A stretch of DNA of 13,801 bases from positions 1-13,801 of the forward strand of contig CAKXIK010000062.1 in assembly GCA_934875675.1 (NCBI GenBank). Reading direction: 5' to 3'. This DNA comes from an uncultured bacterium. GTDB lineage: Bacteria; Bacillota; Clostridia; Oscillospirales; Acutalibacteraceae. The notes under the pieces were generated by a model. That model was not told where the DNA came from, did not search any database, and was given only the letters and a program-made list of their open reading frames with translations. The position numbers were made by a program, and so were the translations under genes. Of the stretch, positions 1 through 6,068 are shown in pieces (the first letter of the stretch is position 1; every line of letters starts with the position of its first letter).

Positions 1-461
1 TTGAAACACTGGCAAGGAAATCACTCGACACACTCCTTACGTTGCCCCTTCGCGGGGGCATGAATTGTAACATGGTAAAAAGTTACATTTTCCCCCGCAA
101 GAGAGGTTGCCCCTTCGCGGGGGCATGAATTGAAACTGGGATTTTCTTTTCCTTTTGCAGTCTGCCGATGTTGCCCCTTCGCGGGGGCATGAATTGAAAC
201 TTTCGTAAAAATAAATCATACAGATTGAGCATTGTTGCCCCTTCGCGGGGGCATGAATTGAAACCTACCCTCCACGGCCACCTGCTCCCCGGCCTTTACG
301 TTGCCCCTTCGCGGGGGCATGAATTGAAACTTATTATTTTTTTGAGGAGCGTTATTTCTAATCTGTTGCCCCTTCGCGGGGGCATGAATCGAAACTAACG
401 ATAATCTTGAATCGCTTATGGAGAATGATTGTTGCCCCTTCGCGGGGGCATGAATTGAAAC
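1..461 (+). CRISPR. CRISPR array, type I-C-like repeats (left end cut by the window)
   Basis: Bases 1-7 are the last seven bases of a repeat. Seven full 31-nt repeats follow at 41-71, 106-136, 170-200, 234-264, 300-330, 365-395 and 431-461. Spacers are 8-40, 72-105, 137-169, 201-233, 265-299, 331-364 and 396-430 (33-35 nt), all different from one another. The repeat starts GTTGCCCC, holds a TGCCCC/GGGGCA hairpin and ends ATTGAAAC, as in type I-C repeats. That ending fixes the direction of transcription as left to right, so the leader and cas genes should lie left of the window; none is seen here. Two repeats carry one change each: 41-71 ends TTGTAAC and 365-395 ends TCGAAAC. The last repeat matches the consensus. 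The array is certain; the subtype is inferred from the repeat alone. Confidence 0.97.
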
Positions 462-876
462 GGTAAAATTAGAAACAAGCCAAAGAAAATCAATATACAA
501 TAAAAGTCATTCTCACACAAATATAATCACTATAGATTTAGGTTGGATCGAATAAAAAACGCTCAATAGCAAATGCTGGGATGGAAAATAGAGCCCACAA
601 AAAAAAAGCATATTTAGCTTGAATCCGCTAAAATGGAATCGCTTAAAAACCATGAACGGAGGCTGAATATGTTTAATTGGGATTGTACAGAAAAACGTAT
701 GATGCCTAACATCATTATCTCAAGCAAGCAGGTATCGACCTTAAAATTTGAGCTTATTATGTCATATAAGTCTGAATTTGAAAACATGGGTAACGGCTCC
801 CCACATTGAGCTTCTGCGGGAACGTCGTACAAAAAATTTCAGGCGCATAACATAAATGTATCGTTACCAAAACGAA
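462..876. other. AT-rich stretch after the CRISPR array, with no firm gene
   Basis: This is the leader-distal flank of the array. No degenerate extra repeat with the hairpin is visible after 461. The only coding candidate is a short plus-strand ORF at 669-809, listed separately. A TATAAT hexamer lies at 522-527 but has no recognisable -35 element. The opposite-strand reading between 614 and 832 starts at TTG without a ribosome binding site and is treated as chance. Confidence 0.5.
669..809 (+). CDS. Possible small protein, 46 aa, unknown
   Basis: The ATG at 669 is preceded by GGAGG at 658-662 with a 6-nt gap, a very good ribosome binding site, and the frame stays open to TGA at 807-809. The product begins MFNWDCTEKRMMPN, has no membrane segment or signal peptide, and resembles nothing I recognise. 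An in-frame ATG at 633 has no binding site. After the stop the same frame stays open for about another 110 bases, so this could also be the remnant of a longer decayed gene. No clear promoter is seen upstream. The binding site is what supports it; the coding assignment is weak. Confidence 0.3.
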   Translation: MFNWDCTEKRMMPNIIISSKQVSTLKFELIMSYKSEFENMGNGSPH

Positions 877-1050
877 TCAGTTTGTTACTACTCCCGTGCC
901 AAAAATACGAAATATCTCCATAAAATATATTTCAGCAAATTGCAATTTGCTCTTGTTTAAAACTGAAAATTTACGGATAAAGAATCCAAGATTTTCATTG
1001 TTGTTTTCCGACATTTTCCAGATCTTTATAGATTCTTTTTGCAATGACAT
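877..1050 (-). CDS. Possible small protein, 57 aa, unknown
   Basis: The ORF begins MSLQKESIKIWKMSENNNEN and ends FGTGVVTN. The start at 1050 was chosen over an in-frame upstream start at 1104 because AAGGAG lies at 1060-1065, 9 nt before the ATG. A TATAAT at 1094-1099 on the same strand, with a CTGCAA box 16 nt further upstream, gives a plausible promoter and a leader of about 35 nt. The product is basic, rich in Asn, Lys, Phe and Ile, has no obvious membrane helix and matches no family I know. The base composition is very AT-rich, so a chance ORF is possible, but promoter plus binding site plus start in the right order is more than most chance ORFs show. Confidence 0.4.
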   Translation of the reverse strand: MSLQKESIKIWKMSENNNENLGFFIRKFSVLNKSKLQFAEIYFMEIFRIFGTGVVTN

Positions 1051-1093
1051 AAATTCGCGCTCCTTATAAAGAAATATATTAATAATTGGTTTT

Positions 1094-1121
1094 ATTATAT
1101 ACAATTCTCATAGTTTTGCAG
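1094..1121 (-). promoter_or_regulatory. Candidate promoter of the 57-aa ORF
   Basis: On the minus strand CTGCAA (1116-1121) and TATAAT (1094-1099) are separated by 16 nt, pointing at the small ORF that starts at 1050. The -35 box is a poor match; the -10 is perfect. It overlaps the dead end of the aminotransferase pseudogene. Confidence 0.35.
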
Positions 1122-1611
1122 AGGGAAAAATAAAAAAATGCCAGCCACCAATGTTGCAGGATTTTCCTCATCGTCCTCTAAAAGCCCACGATAGTTTTTC
1201 AAAACCTTTTTAATTCATTGGCATATTCCTCAATAATTTCCGGTCTGTAATGTTTAAACCAAGACAAAACAAAGGTACGTGTACCCAACTCCTCGCTGTT
1301 TGACAGATCATTATCCGATTCGCGTACATCGCGGTCTGTACAAATTTTGTCACACCTAAACCGCCGAATTCCTCTGGGACATAGTGTGCGTGGGCACAGT
1401 ACAAGCCCGCCATCGCGCTTCCCTCTGCTTCGTTGGTGCGAATGATTCTAATTTTAGGAACACCTTTCAGCAAATCGAGGGAATAATTCATAGCTTTGTT
1501 AATTTCAACACACCGCTCATTGTAGCACGTTAACGGAACACGCCCAACTGCAGAACTCATTTGGTGCATCCGGTATTTATACCCGCCGAACGGTAATCCG
1601 CAAAACGGCTT
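1108..1611 (-). pseudogene. Decayed DegT/DnrJ/EryC1/StrS-family aminotransferase (C-terminal part)
   Basis: Four pieces in different minus-strand frames join into the C-terminal part of a PLP-dependent sugar aminotransferase. Piece A (about 1611-1335) reads GGYKYRMHQMSSAVGRV, then CVEINKAMNYSLDLLKGVP and HYVPEEFGGLGVTKF, the usual order after the catalytic lysine in this family. Piece B (about 1339-1201) is in another frame and reads TDRDVRESDN, then SWFKHYRPEIIEEYANELKR. Piece C (about 1196-1150) reads NYRGLLEDDEENPATL. Piece D (about 1150-1108) reads GGWHFFIFPSAKL and a stop. Relative to the family, roughly 40 residues are missing between A and B, including the PGCN...LHLHPLF part, and B-C and C-D are frameshifted. 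The N-terminal half with the PLP lysine is absent. The family call is from memory of its C-terminal motifs; the frame-hopping is seen directly. Confidence 0.72.
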
Positions 1612-1879
1612 TCGGGTGAAACATCTGGGAAATTACCCGCTCAAATTGGAAACTAAACCGGAATGATAGTACCACCTTCCCAATAAAAAATAAGAATTGT
1701 CCTCTATCTGTTAGGCAAGCGATATACTTGTTTAACTGATGGGTGTTTTCATCGGCCAAAATGCCAAGAGAAATTAGGAATATGTAAAACGGCATAAGTG
1801 TGTCCTATGGCGCGCCGCAATATTCGTTCTTCTTTCACTTGTAAAGACTGAAATTTCATAAATCCGTCATTACAAAATT
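1612..1879. other. Stretch upstream of the aminotransferase remnant; nothing recognised
   Basis: A minus-strand reading of 72 codons spans 1577-1795, but it has no ribosome binding site and no familiar motif. It may hold more of the broken aminotransferase or of another decayed gene, but no frame gives a recognisable family sequence. Confidence 0.4.
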
Positions 1880-1901
1880 AAAAAACAGGCTTTACCGCCT
1901 G
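1880..1901 (-). terminator. Intrinsic terminator (second) after the symporter gene
   Basis: On the minus strand CAGGC, a six-base loop and GCCTG are followed directly by six T. It is a compact classic Rho-independent terminator about 80 nt beyond the symporter stop. Confidence 0.8.
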
Positions 1902-1918
1902 CCGTACGCAATAAAACA

Positions 1919-1961
1919 AAAACCGCAAATCTGATACGTATCGTATCAAATTTGCGGTTTT
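1919..1961 (-). terminator. Long hairpin terminator (first) after the symporter gene
   Basis: Arms 1919-1938 and 1942-1961 pair over 20 bp with a single mismatch and a 3-nt loop. It lies 22 bases after the symporter stop. Read on the minus strand the second arm ends in TTTT and continues TGTTTTATT. The A/T-flanked symmetry means it could also stop transcripts coming from the left. Confidence 0.85.
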
Positions 1962-1983
1962 GATTTGTCAGAGATAGTATTGT

Positions 1984-3516
1984 TTAAAGCTCGCCATCCT
2001 CTTTCATCCGCTCAATCTGACTTGCCTGAATCTGAGGATCATAAGAAATGATGGGTTCAACCTGAATACCGCGTTTTTTGCGATCGATATAGTTTTTGGT
2101 AATCTTCATAACCATACCAGACATTGCAACAACGCCAATGAGGTTTGGAATCATCATGAGACCATTAAATGTGTCGGAGATATCCCAGGCAAGTGAGGAT
2201 GTAAGAACGGCACCAAAGACGGTGGTAAGTACGTGAATAATTTTATACACAACGGTAGTCTTGGCACCAAAAATATATTCCCATGCCTTTGATCCGTAGT
2301 GAGACCAGCCGAGAACCGTAGTAAACGCAAAGAGGAACATGGCCACTGCTATGAATTTTGCACCGATGCCTGCGTACGGAAAAATCTGATTAAATGCAGT
2401 CGCAACAAGGGTCGCATCCGAGGTTCCTTCCGCGATTGCACCGGTCGCAAGGTCGTATACTCCTGAAGTCAGGATGACGAGAGCCGTCATGGTGCAAACA
2501 ACCATCGTGTCGGCAAAAACTTCAAAGATACCCCACATTCCTTGCTTGACAGGTTCCTTGACATTGGAGTTGGAGTGAACCATAACAGAGGAACCCAGAC
2601 CTGCTTCGTTGGAGAATACCCCTCGTTTAAAACCTTGCGTCATAACTTTACCAATGACAAATCCGACACCGCCGCCAAGAGCTGCGATGGGGGTAAATGC
2701 ATTGACAAAAATTGCTTTAATGGCAGGAATGATATTGGCGTAGTTGACGCTGATGATGATAATGCTCCCAAGGATAAAGAGAATAATCATGAACGGAACC
2801 ACCTTCTCCGCAAAACTGGCGATTCTCTTAAGACCCCCGAGGACAATAATCGCCACGAGAAGCATAATCACGATGCCAATGATCAGTTGATAAAGGTTAA
2901 CTGAACCGAAAACGACTGTATCGGCGAGAGACTGAACCGGAAACGCATTTTCTATGTTCAGAACAATTTTATTGACCTGTCCCATACTTCCGATACCAAA
3001 AGAAGCAAGCATGGCGAAAACCGCGAAGATCACGGCCAGAACTTTACCGATCGTCTTGAACCCCTTTCTGCCGCCAAGCCCGTCCTGCAGGTAATACATT
3101 GCACCTCCGGACCATTCGCCTTTTTCATTCTTGCGGCGAAAATAAATTCCCAGAACATTTTCAGAATAATTCGTCATCATTCCCAAAAAAGCCGCGACCC
3201 ACATCCAAAACACAGCGCCGGCACCACCAATGCAGATGGCAGCAGCAACACCGGCAATATTGCCGGTACCGACAGTCGCTGCTAACGCAGTGCAAAGCGC
3301 CTGAAAAGGAGATATGGAAGCTTTTTCCTTGCTGTGGCTGATTACATCTTTCTTAAAAAGGCTTCCAATGGTGTTTTTCCACCACTCCCCAATGTGAGAT
3401 ACCTGAAATACCTTGGTAAGCAACGTCATCAAAAAGCCCGTTGCAATAAGAAGCCAAACGCCTTTTCCCCAGACAAAAGAGTTTATGGCGTCGTTGATAG
3501 TGGTGATTTGTTCCAT
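1984..3516 (-). CDS. AGCS-family sodium:alanine/glycine symporter
   Basis: A 510-residue polytopic membrane protein that should import alanine or glycine together with Na+. Family hallmarks are visible: ALCTALAATVGTGNIAGVAA at residues 74-93, a GGAMYYLQDGL stretch at 137-147, and GFKRGVFSNEAGLGSS at 295-310, all typical of the AGCS (alanine or glycine:cation symporter) family. Ten or more hydrophobic segments run from residue 17 to about 475, followed by a charged cytoplasmic tail. Full family length, intact. The ATG at 3516 follows GAGGGG at an 11-nt gap. A tandem glycine riboswitch and terminator lie in its leader (3577-3805), which makes glycine the most likely signal and probably a substrate. 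It is transcribed alone and closed by two terminators. Confidence 0.95.
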   Translation of the reverse strand: MEQITTINDAINSFVWGKGVWLLIATGFLMTLLTKVFQVSHIGEWWKNTIGSLFKKDVISHSKEKASISPFQALCTALAATVGTGNIAGVAAAICIGGAGAVFWMWVAAFLGMMTNYSENVLGIYFRRKNEKGEWSGGAMYYLQDGLGGRKGFKTIGKVLAVIFAVFAMLASFGIGSMGQVNKIVLNIENAFPVQSLADTVVFGSVNLYQLIIGIVIMLLVAIIVLGGLKRIASFAEKVVPFMIILFILGSIIIISVNYANIIPAIKAIFVNAFTPIAALGGGVGFVIGKVMTQGFKRGVFSNEAGLGSSVMVHSNSNVKEPVKQGMWGIFEVFADTMVVCTMTALVILTSGVYDLATGAIAEGTSDATLVATAFNQIFPYAGIGAKFIAVAMFLFAFTTVLGWSHYGSKAWEYIFGAKTTVVYKIIHVLTTVFGAVLTSSLAWDISDTFNGLMMIPNLIGVVAMSGMVMKITKNYIDRKKRGIQVEPIISYDPQIQASQIERMKEDGEL

Positions 3517-3576
3517 AAAAAACCCAACCCCTCAATGATAATATCAAAACGGAACAAATCTATATGAAACTGCAAC

Positions 3577-3612
3577 AAAAAAGGCATACCTCAAATTTTA
3601 CATAGGTATGCC
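3577..3612 (-). terminator. Intrinsic terminator of the glycine riboswitch (expression platform)
   Basis: On the minus strand GGCATACCT (3604-3612) pairs perfectly with AGGTATGCC (3583-3591) over 9 bp, with a 12-nt loop and a run of six T at 3577-3582. It lies between the second aptamer and the symporter start, so it is the attenuator that the riboswitch controls. Confidence 0.88.
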
Positions 3613-3637
3613 GAACAAATTCCCATAGGAAATAAAG

Positions 3638-3805
3638 CTACTTTGTCCTTTTGCCTGAGAGATTCGCATATAAAATGCTTTCACCTTCGGCACCCATATA
3701 AAATGAGATTCTCCAAAGTTCTATCCGCTTACAGTCCCTATTCCTTGCGGAACACCTGAGAGGTTTACTCCTTCGGCTCGGAAAATCCGATTCTCCTGCA
3801 AGCAT
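3638..3805 (-). ncRNA. Tandem glycine riboswitch
   Basis: Two glycine aptamers in series on the minus strand. The first (about 3805-3722) runs GGAGAATCGG, GCCGAAGGAGTAAAC, CTCTCAGG. The second (about 3714-3638) runs GGAGAATCTC, GTGCCGAAGGTGAAAGC, CTCTCAGGCAAAAGGACAAA. These are the conserved core elements of the gcvT/glycine riboswitch, and the two aptamers are joined by a very short linker. A promoter lies immediately upstream and a terminator 25 nt downstream, before the AGCS symporter. TGCCGAA in the second aptamer core (3686-3692) is exactly complementary to TTCGGCA (3609-3615), which overlaps the 5' arm of the terminator. This suggests mutually exclusive folds. Confidence 0.95.
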
Positions 3806-3831
3806 CATATAGAATTTATTCAATTTTTTTC

Positions 3832-3860
3832 ATTATACTACATTATTATTCATGAATCAA
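3832..3860 (-). promoter_or_regulatory. Promoter of the riboswitch-symporter transcript
   Basis: On the minus strand TTGATT (3855-3860) and a perfect TATAAT (3832-3837) are separated by 17 nt. Transcription would start near 3825, about 20 nt before the first aptamer. Confidence 0.85.
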
Positions 3861-3937
3861 GGGCATTTCTGCTCAGCCGCAACGTTCATTTTCCCTCTTG
3901 GTACGCTGCGCCTTTGCCGTTTAGGAATCTATTAAAA

Positions 3938-4213
3938 ATGCAGACTTCATGGATAATAAAAGAGACAACAAATCGATTGGTTGCAACCATAATGCAAGCC
4001 ACCGATTCCGCAAAAATTCCAACAAGATTTTATGGTTCCGAAACTCATCAGCCCAAAAGTGCTTTGCACACGCAATATTAAAAAATGATTCAAAACAGAC
4101 TGAGAGCTGTTGACTATTCAGAGATCCCCATAAGCCTAAAAAAGCAACTGGTTAGCACACAAAGCACACTCAAAAATTTGCTTGATATTTCTCTTTTAGA
4201 TACGGATCATTAA
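3938..4213 (+). pseudogene. Possible decayed ORF with one in-frame stop, unidentified
   Basis: From an ATG at 3938 one frame encodes 47 codons (MQTSWIIKETTNRLVATIMQ, ending KSALHTQY), meets TAA at 4079-4081, then stays open for 43 more codons (KMIQNRLRAVDYSE ... LLDISLLDTDH) to TAA at 4211-4213. The composition looks protein-like and the first part is amphipathic. There is faint, unproven similarity to the N-terminal region of MarR-type regulators (KIPTRFYGSE ... SALHT). No ribosome binding site is seen before 3938. It could be a gene killed by one nonsense mutation, or chance. Confidence 0.25.
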
Positions 4214-4227
4214 AATTTCTTTAAAGG

Positions 4228-4878
4228 TTAATGATTCTGTATGTATACAATTACATCCAACAATGTTTTTCCCATACCCGCCAACAAACTAAGTGTTTTC
4301 GAATCGGGCTGCACCATATCCGGTATCATAAACGGCAACAGGCCTCCATTGACCGCTGCATGAATTCCATTAATTGAATCCTCAAGCACAAGACAGTCAG
4401 ATGGCGCTGCATGCAATAATTCACATGCCTTCAGAAAAATATCCGGACTCGGTTTTCCTCTTGTCACCATGTCTCCGGTTGCAATTACATCAAAACAGCC
4501 TTCCAAATGTGCCATTTGCAGATATTCCATCGTGAGCTCTCTATGTGTTGAGGTCGCAATGGCAATGCGGACATTGTTTTCTTTAAGAAAATCCAGCAAC
4601 TTATAAAGTCCTGTTTTTACCGGAAGACCTTCCTTTGCAATAATTTCCTGCTTAATCTGGTTGACGCGGTCAAAGAATCTTGCACCGGGAAAATCCGCTC
4701 CGCAATGCTCCCTGAGCATTATCATGCTTTCCGCTTTACTGCGTCCAAATGCAAAATAAATTAATTCTTCGCCGCGATCGGTTCCACACTCCTTGCCTGC
4801 AATCCCCCACGCTGTTTTTGAAATCCGCTCTGTGTCAAACATCAATCCATCCATGTCAAAAATTACGTTTTGAACCAC
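4228..4878 (-). CDS. HAD-superfamily phosphatase / beta-phosphoglucomutase-like hydrolase
   Basis: A cytoplasmic haloacid-dehalogenase hydrolase of 216 residues, the normal length for subfamily IA. All four catalytic motifs are present: VIFDMDG with nucleophile Asp8 and Asp10, IATST with Thr109/Ser110, GKPSPD with Lys142, and VLEDS with Glu166/Asp167. A helical cap of the beta-PGM type lies between motifs I and II (about residues 16-85). Members act on sugar phosphates or on other small phosphorylated metabolites, so the substrate is not predictable. I chose the GTG at 4878 because AAGGAGG (4887-4893) lies 8 nt before it; the alternative GTG at 4887 overlaps that site. The gene is divergent from a DeoR-type regulator and may be one of its targets, which would fit a sugar-phosphate role. 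Confidence 0.9.
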   Translation of the reverse strand: MVQNVIFDMDGLMFDTERISKTAWGIAGKECGTDRGEELIYFAFGRSKAESMIMLREHCGADFPGARFFDRVNQIKQEIIAKEGLPVKTGLYKLLDFLKENNVRIAIATSTHRELTMEYLQMAHLEGCFDVIATGDMVTRGKPSPDIFLKACELLHAAPSDCLVLEDSINGIHAAVNGGLLPFMIPDMVQPDSKTLSLLAGMGKTLLDVIVYIQNH

Positions 4879-5056
4879 GATAAGCACCTCCTTATAAATT
4901 TTATGTTGCTCAATATTTGATCAAGTTGTTCATTCAACACCATCTTAAGTCATAGTAATATTTCTGTATTTTGGCGGTCACTTTTTTTAAATACACAAAC
5001 AAGAATTTTGTTTTTATGAATAATGTAAAAATAAGCATTTGTTTTTCATGCTATTT

Positions 5057-5084
5057 ATTATATTCACTAAAAAACAAAGCGCAA
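5057..5084 (-). promoter_or_regulatory. Candidate promoter of the HAD gene
   Basis: On the minus strand TTGCGC (5079-5084) and a perfect TATAAT (5057-5062) are 16 nt apart. It would give a leader of about 170 nt and lies back to back with the DeoR promoter, about 20 bp from the inverted repeat. Confidence 0.45.
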
Positions 5085-5099
5085 GATAAAGAATGTAAA

Positions 5100-5129
5100 T
5101 TGACATTATAATCAATAAATGATTATAAT
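5100..5129 (+). promoter_or_regulatory. Promoter of the DeoR-type gene
   Basis: A perfect TTGACA (5100-5105) and a perfect TATAAT (5124-5129) are separated by 18 nt. Transcription would begin near 5136, leaving a leader of only about 14 nt before the GTG at 5150. Its spacer and -10 box are covered by an inverted repeat. Confidence 0.85.
5105..5129. promoter_or_regulatory. Perfect 10-bp inverted repeat, candidate DeoR operator
   Basis: ATTATAATCA (5105-5114) and TGATTATAAT (5120-5129) are exact reverse complements separated by 5 bp. The element fills the -35/-10 spacer and includes the -10 box of the regulator's own promoter, a position where a bound repressor would block RNA polymerase. Autoregulation is inferred; the repeat itself is certain. 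Confidence 0.6.
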
Positions 5130-5149
5130 AGTGACAAAAAGAAAAGAAA

Positions 5150-5881
5150 GTGAGCAAAAAATCAATCATGTCTACTTACGAAAGAGAAGAACGATACTTG
5201 AAATTACTGGCTGATCAAGAATTTTCCGTTTCGGATTTAGCAAAAAATCTTTTTATCAGTGAGCCAACTGTTCGGAGAGACTTGGTTTTTTTAAGCAAAA
5301 AAGGTCTGATTGTGCGTTCCAAAGGAAAAGCAAAGCTAAACACATTGGCTCCCAATCAAAGAATTCCTTTTTTTCTGCGCGAACAAGACGATTCGCAATC
5401 TAAACGTATTATTGCAGAAAAGGCAGCGTCCTATATCAAGGATGGATACAGTATCATGCTGGACGCATCCACTACCGCATACCATATTGTTCATTACCTC
5501 ACTAATTTTAAAAAAATTTTTGTTATAACCAGTGGGGCAAAAACTGCAATCTCCCTGGCTACGTTAGGAATTCCCTGTCTTTGTACAGGGGGGTTACTTG
5601 CCCCGGAGTCTCTTTCTTATATCGGTTCGGATGCAGAGAAAATATTGACAAACTATAATGCTGATATTTGCTTTTTTTCTTGCCATGGAATCTCCCGTTC
5701 AGGTCTTATTACCGACAATTCCATTGAAGAAAATAATATCCGCAAAATTATGATACAAAAATCACGACGCAGATATCTTCTTTGTGACAGCAGCAAATTT
5801 GATCAGATTTGCTTGAACACACTTTGCACAAAAGATGAGATTGACCGTATTATTACAGACAAGCCGTTTACATTCGATTAG
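5150..5881 (+). CDS. DeoR-family transcriptional regulator
   Basis: A 243-residue regulator of normal DeoR length. The N-terminal winged helix-turn-helix is at residues about 11-60 (FSVSDLAKNLFISEPTVRRD, then LIVRSKGKAKL). The C-terminal DeoR sensor domain is at about 75-235, with the DASTTAYHIVHYL, GGLLAPESLSYIG and LLCDSSKFD stretches expected of the phosphosugar-binding fold related to ribose-5-phosphate isomerase. Such proteins usually repress sugar or nucleoside catabolism genes and release DNA on binding a phosphorylated sugar. The GTG at 5150 follows a purine-rich AAGAAAAGAAA; an in-frame ATG at 5168 lacks a binding site and is the alternative. It is divergent from the HAD gene and 187 bp ahead of the sensor kinase; either or both could be targets. 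Its promoter carries a perfect inverted repeat. Confidence 0.92.
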   Translation: MSKKSIMSTYEREERYLKLLADQEFSVSDLAKNLFISEPTVRRDLVFLSKKGLIVRSKGKAKLNTLAPNQRIPFFLREQDDSQSKRIIAEKAASYIKDGYSIMLDASTTAYHIVHYLTNFKKIFVITSGAKTAISLATLGIPCLCTGGLLAPESLSYIGSDAEKILTNYNADICFFSCHGISRSGLITDNSIEENNIRKIMIQKSRRRYLLCDSSKFDQICLNTLCTKDEIDRIITDKPFTFD

Positions 5882-5966
5882 TATAAATCATCATAATACT
5901 TTTAATCAATTTGTCTAAGTACCGGATAAAAACGGAACAAAAAAGGTGTCTTGCTTGCATTTTGTA

Positions 5967-6024
5967 TGCACTTGTGATATTTTATGAATAAAGTGCAACA
6001 AATTTTATATAATCTTGCACTTGT
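5967..6024. repeat. Three copies of TGCACTT upstream of the kinase gene
   Basis: TGCACTTGT occurs at 5967-5975 and again at 6016-6024, and the inverted form AAGTGCA lies between them at 5991-5997. Centre-to-centre distances are about 24-25 bp, a little over two helical turns. They bracket the candidate promoter region of the kinase gene. They may be regulator sites, but I see no copy in front of the transporter operon. Confidence 0.5.
6008..6013 (+). promoter_or_regulatory. Candidate -10 box of the kinase-regulator operon
   Basis: A perfect TATAAT is present without a recognisable -35 box at the right distance (TGAATA at 5985-5990), as in activator-dependent promoters. An alternative is TTGCAT (5955-5960) with TATTTT (5978-5983) at 17 nt. 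Confidence 0.4.
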
Positions 6025-6068
6025 TGGAACATGGACTGATTCAATCAACAGCAAGGGTGGCAGAACCG

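Noticed and set aside
155..168. A 14-nt stretch of a CRISPR spacer (137-169) also occurs at 13191-13204 inside the tocopherol-cyclase-like gene, hinting at self-targeting.
   Set aside because: Only 14 of 33 bases match, and they sit at the 3' part of the spacer, away from the seed next to the repeat end. Chance similarity is the better explanation.
37..500. Two minus-strand ORFs with repeated peptide units.
   Set aside because: They are the CRISPR repeats read as protein.
614..832. Minus-strand ORF of 72 codons.
   Set aside because: It starts at TTG without a ribosome binding site, has no recognisable motif and overlaps a plus-strand ORF with a good binding site.
3638..3823. Minus-strand ORF of 61 codons upstream of the symporter.
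   Set aside because: It is entirely the sequence of the tandem glycine riboswitch; the conservation there is RNA structure, not protein.
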